From Callipepla californica brunnescens (taxonomy: Eukaryota > Chordata > Aves > Galliformes > Odontophoridae), in the NCBI GenBank assembly GCA_023055505.1, contig JALIRH010000030.1, positions 8,924,001 through 8,988,000 of the forward strand: a DNA stretch of 64,000 nt. The letters run 5' to 3'. Position numbers and translations under genes: made by a program. How positions within the stretch are numbered: the stretch's first letter is position 1; each line of letters starts with the position of its first letter. The notes beneath the pieces were generated by a model, which was given only the letters and a program-made list of their open reading frames with translations, was not told the DNA's origin and ran no database searches. Shown here piece by piece: positions 61,275-64,000 of this stretch.

Positions 61275-64000
61275 TCGACTGTGTGGATTGGATGGCCTGG
61301 CACATTAGAGCCACAAAAATATAAGGCACTGGTGGACACTGGTGCACAGTGCACTCTAACGCCTTCGAGTTATAAAGGGACAGAATTGATTTATATTTCT
61401 GGAGTGAGTGGGGGCTCTCAGGAATTTTCTGTGTTGGAGGCAGAAATAAGCCTCACCGGTAAAGACTGGCAGAAACATTGTATAGTGACTGGACACGGGG
61501 CTCCATGCATACTCGGTATTGATTATCTTAGAAGGGGACATTTCAAGGATCCCAAGGAATACCGATGGGCTTTTTGGAATAGCTGCTGTAGATGCTGACA
61601 ACATTTAGCAGCTGTCTGTTTTACCCGGCCTGTCAGAAGATCCGTCTGTTGTGGGGGTACTGAAAGTAAAAGAGCAGCAGGTACCAATTGCTATGAAAAC
61701 AGTGCACAGATGGCAGTACCGCACCAACAGGGATTCCTTGCTCCCCATTCATAATTTGATCCGTCAGTTAGAGAGCCAGGGAGTGATCAGCAAAACCCAC
61801 TCACTGTTTAACAGCCCCATATGGCCGGTACGTAAGTCTAATGGAGAATGGAGGCTGACGGTAGATTACCGTGGTCTGAATGAAGTCACACCCCCACTGA
61901 GCGCTGCTGTGCCAGATATGTTGGAGCTGCAATATGAACTGGAGTCAAAAGCAGCCAAGTGGTATGCTACCATTGACATTTCCAATGCATTCTTCTCTAT
62001 TCCTTTGGCCACAGAGTGCAGACCACAGTTTGCTTTCACGTGGAGGGGCATTCAGTACACCTGGAACCGTTTGCCCCAGGGGTGGAAACACAGCCCAGCC
62101 ATTTGCCATGGGTTGATTCAGACCACACTGGAACAGGGTGGGGCACCTGAGCACCTCCAATATATTGATGACATTGTTGTGTGGGGTGATACAGCAGAAG
62201 AAGTTTTTAAAAAAGGAGAGCAAATAATCCAGATTCTTCTGGGTGCTGGTTTTGCTATCAAACGAAACAAAGTGAAGGGACCTGCCCAAGTAATTCAGTT
62301 CCTAGGAGTAAAATGGCAAGATGGGTGTCGTCACATCCCAGGAGATGTGGTTGACAAAATCACCAGCATGTCACCACCAACAAGCAAAAAGGAGACACAG
62401 TCTTTTCTTGGTGTAGTACGCTTTTGGAGGATGCATGTCCCAAACTATAGCCTCATAGTAAGCCCCCTCTATCAGGTGACCCGAAAGAAGAATAATTTTG
62501 CATGGGTTCCCGAACAGCAGCAGGCCTTTGAGAAGATTAAACAGGAGATAGCCCGCGCTGTTTCTCTGGGGCCAGTACGGATGGGACAGGACATAAAGAA
62601 CATCCTCTACACTGCTGCTGGAGAGAAAGGTCCCACTTGGAGTCTGTGGCAAAGAGCCTCTGGGGAGACCCGAGGCCGACCCCTGGGATTTTGGAGCAGA
62701 GTGTACAGGGGTTTGGAGGAGTGCTACACTCCAACTGAGAAGGAGATTTTGGCAGCATATGAGGGAGTTCGGGCTGCCTCTGAAGTAATTGGCACTGAGA
62801 CGCAGCTCCTCCTGGCACCTCGATTGCCAGTGCTGAACTGGATGTTCAAAGGAAAGGTTCCCTCCACCCATCATGCTACTGATGCCACTTGGAGTAAGTG
62901 GATTGCACTGATTACACAGCGAGCTCGGATGGGGAACCCCAACCATCCAGGAATCCTGGAGGTGATCATGGACTGGCCTGAAGGTAAAAAGTTTGGAACA
63001 ACACCAGCAGAGGAGGTGTCACGTGCTAAAGGGGCCCCACCATATAATGAACTACCAGACAATGAAAAGAGATATGCCCTGTTCACAGATGGATCCTGTC
63101 GTATTGTGGGAAAGCACCGCAAATGGAAATATGCTGTGTGGAGCCCCACACGACGAGTTGCAGAGGCCACTGAAGGAGAAGGAGAATCGAGTCAATTTGC
63201 AGAGGTAAAGGCTGTCCAACTGGCCTTAGATGTGGCTGAATGGGAGAGGTGGCCAATGCTGTATCTTCATACTGACTCTTGGATGGTGGCAAGCGCTTTA
63301 TGGGGGTGGTTGCAGCAGTGGGAACAAAACAACTGGCAATGGAAGGGCAAACCTATCTGGGCTGCGGAACTGTGGAAAGACATTGCTGTCCGAACAAAAA
63401 AGTTAGGTGTAAAGGTGCATCACATAGATGCTCATGTGCCCAGGAATCGAGCTACTGAAGAGCAGAAAAATATCCATCAGGTAGATCAAGCAGCCAAAAT
63501 TGAAATGTCTAAAATAGACTTGGGCTGGCAGAACAAAGGAGAGTTATTTTTAGCTCGGTGGGCCCATGAGACCTCAGGCCATCAAGGAAGAGACGTGACC
63601 TATAAGTGGGCTAGAGACCGAGGGGTGGACTTAAGTATGGATGCCATTGCACAGGTTATCCATGACTGTGATATATGTGCCATAATTAAACAGGCCAAGA
63701 GGATGAAACCTCTCTGGCAGGAAGGGCGATGGCAGAAGTATAAATATGGGGAGGCGTGAAAGGTTGATTATATCACCTTGCCGCGATCTCGCAATGGTAA
63801 GCGTTATGTGCTCACCATGGTGGAAGCAACCACTGGGTGGCTTGAAACATATGCAGTACCCCATGCTACCGCCTGAAACACCATTCTAGGTCTCGAGAAT
63901 CAAGTCCTATGGCGACATGGCACTCCAGAATGAATTGAGTCAGATAATGGGACTCATTTCAAAAATTCTCTTGTAAATACTTGGGCCAAAGATCATGGCA
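61227..64000 (+). pseudogene. ERV-B pol, broken and cut by window edge
   Basis: Protease (LVDTGA, ILGIDYL), reverse transcriptase (TIDISNAF, LPQG, YIDD), RNase H (TDGS, TDSW) and the first part of integrase (HHCC and the first two catalytic Asp regions), closely similar to ERV-A. Breaks: one extra T in the five-T run at 61571-61575 shifts the frame; a TAG at 61606-61608 replaces a Lys codon; TGA at 63757-63759 replaces Trp before the first integrase Asp; TGA at 63874-63876 and 63931-63933 replace Arg codons. A two-residue insertion precedes TDSW near 63260. The long open stretch 61651-63759 could be mistaken for a gene. The third integrase acid lies beyond the window. Confidence 0.92.

Larger units (their letters stand above)
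58953..64000 (+). mobile_element. ERV-B: decayed class III-like provirus, 5' part
   Basis: LTR, primer binding site, gag and most of pol of an element related to ERV-A, on the plus strand and cut by the window edge inside integrase. LTR openings are alike (TGTTATGGTTT against TGTCGTGGTTT, then TATTCCACATCA in both). Protease and RT are close (roughly 85-90% identical by eye over the protease), but the gag N-terminal half is far more diverged. It carries at least three frameshifts and five nonsense codons, so it is not coding-competent. It is inserted directly after a satellite GGGGCC; the matching target duplication lies outside the window. Confidence 0.92.

Noticed and set aside
61651..63759. 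Calling the 702-codon open stretch of ERV-B an intact pol gene
   Set aside because: It begins at a GTG after a frameshift and a TAG and ends at a nonsense codon inside integrase; it is a fragment of a pseudogene.

Overview
The window is non-coding, satellite-rich nuclear DNA of a vertebrate, most likely a bird. That assignment is an inference from two env-less endogenous retroviruses whose Pol proteins resemble the class III (ERV-L-like) group; I could not run a search. No host gene, tRNA, rRNA or CRISPR array is visible.

Layout: (1) 1-22264 is a continuous tandem array of an 18-bp unit, consensus about GGAATCAATGGGGCCATA, with frequent variants such as GGGATC..., GAACTC... and GAACAC.... 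(2) 22265-28630 is a complete provirus (ERV-A) on the minus strand. It has two LTRs, a 5-bp target duplication (CATAG), a tRNA-Lys1,2-type primer binding site, an intact gag, an in-frame UAG, an intact protease-RT-RNase H-integrase ORF, a polypurine tract and no env. (3) 28631-58952 is the same satellite in the same orientation, directly continuing the unit broken by the provirus. (4) 58953-64000 is the 5' part of a second, related but decayed provirus (ERV-B) on the plus strand, running off the window inside integrase.

The satellite (about 52.6 kb, roughly 2,900 units) is hierarchical. Variant units occur in fixed orders that recur as higher-order repeats of about 0.4-3.6 kb. On top of these lie large, nearly identical tandem duplications: 7,180 bp (about 5425-12604 and 12605-19784), 5,398 bp (about 39467-44864 and 44865-50262) and 486 bp (about 19420-19905 and 19906-20391). 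Because the unit is 18 bp with a stop in only one frame per strand, four of six frames stay open for long stretches. The resulting hexapeptide ORFs, up to 1,444 codons, are by-products of the period and are not annotated as genes.

The most interesting biology is in the two retroviral elements. In both, gag and pol share one reading frame separated by a single UAG, followed by an almost unchanged 45-nt stretch that can form a hairpin; this looks like stop-codon readthrough for Pol expression. In both, Gag starts with a hydrophobic, apparently two-segment membrane region with a potential N-glycosylation site at residue 63, and lacks an N-terminal Gly and any CCHC zinc knuckle. The elements use different primer tRNAs (Lys versus, probably, Ala), and in ERV-B the gag ATG lies inside the primer binding site.
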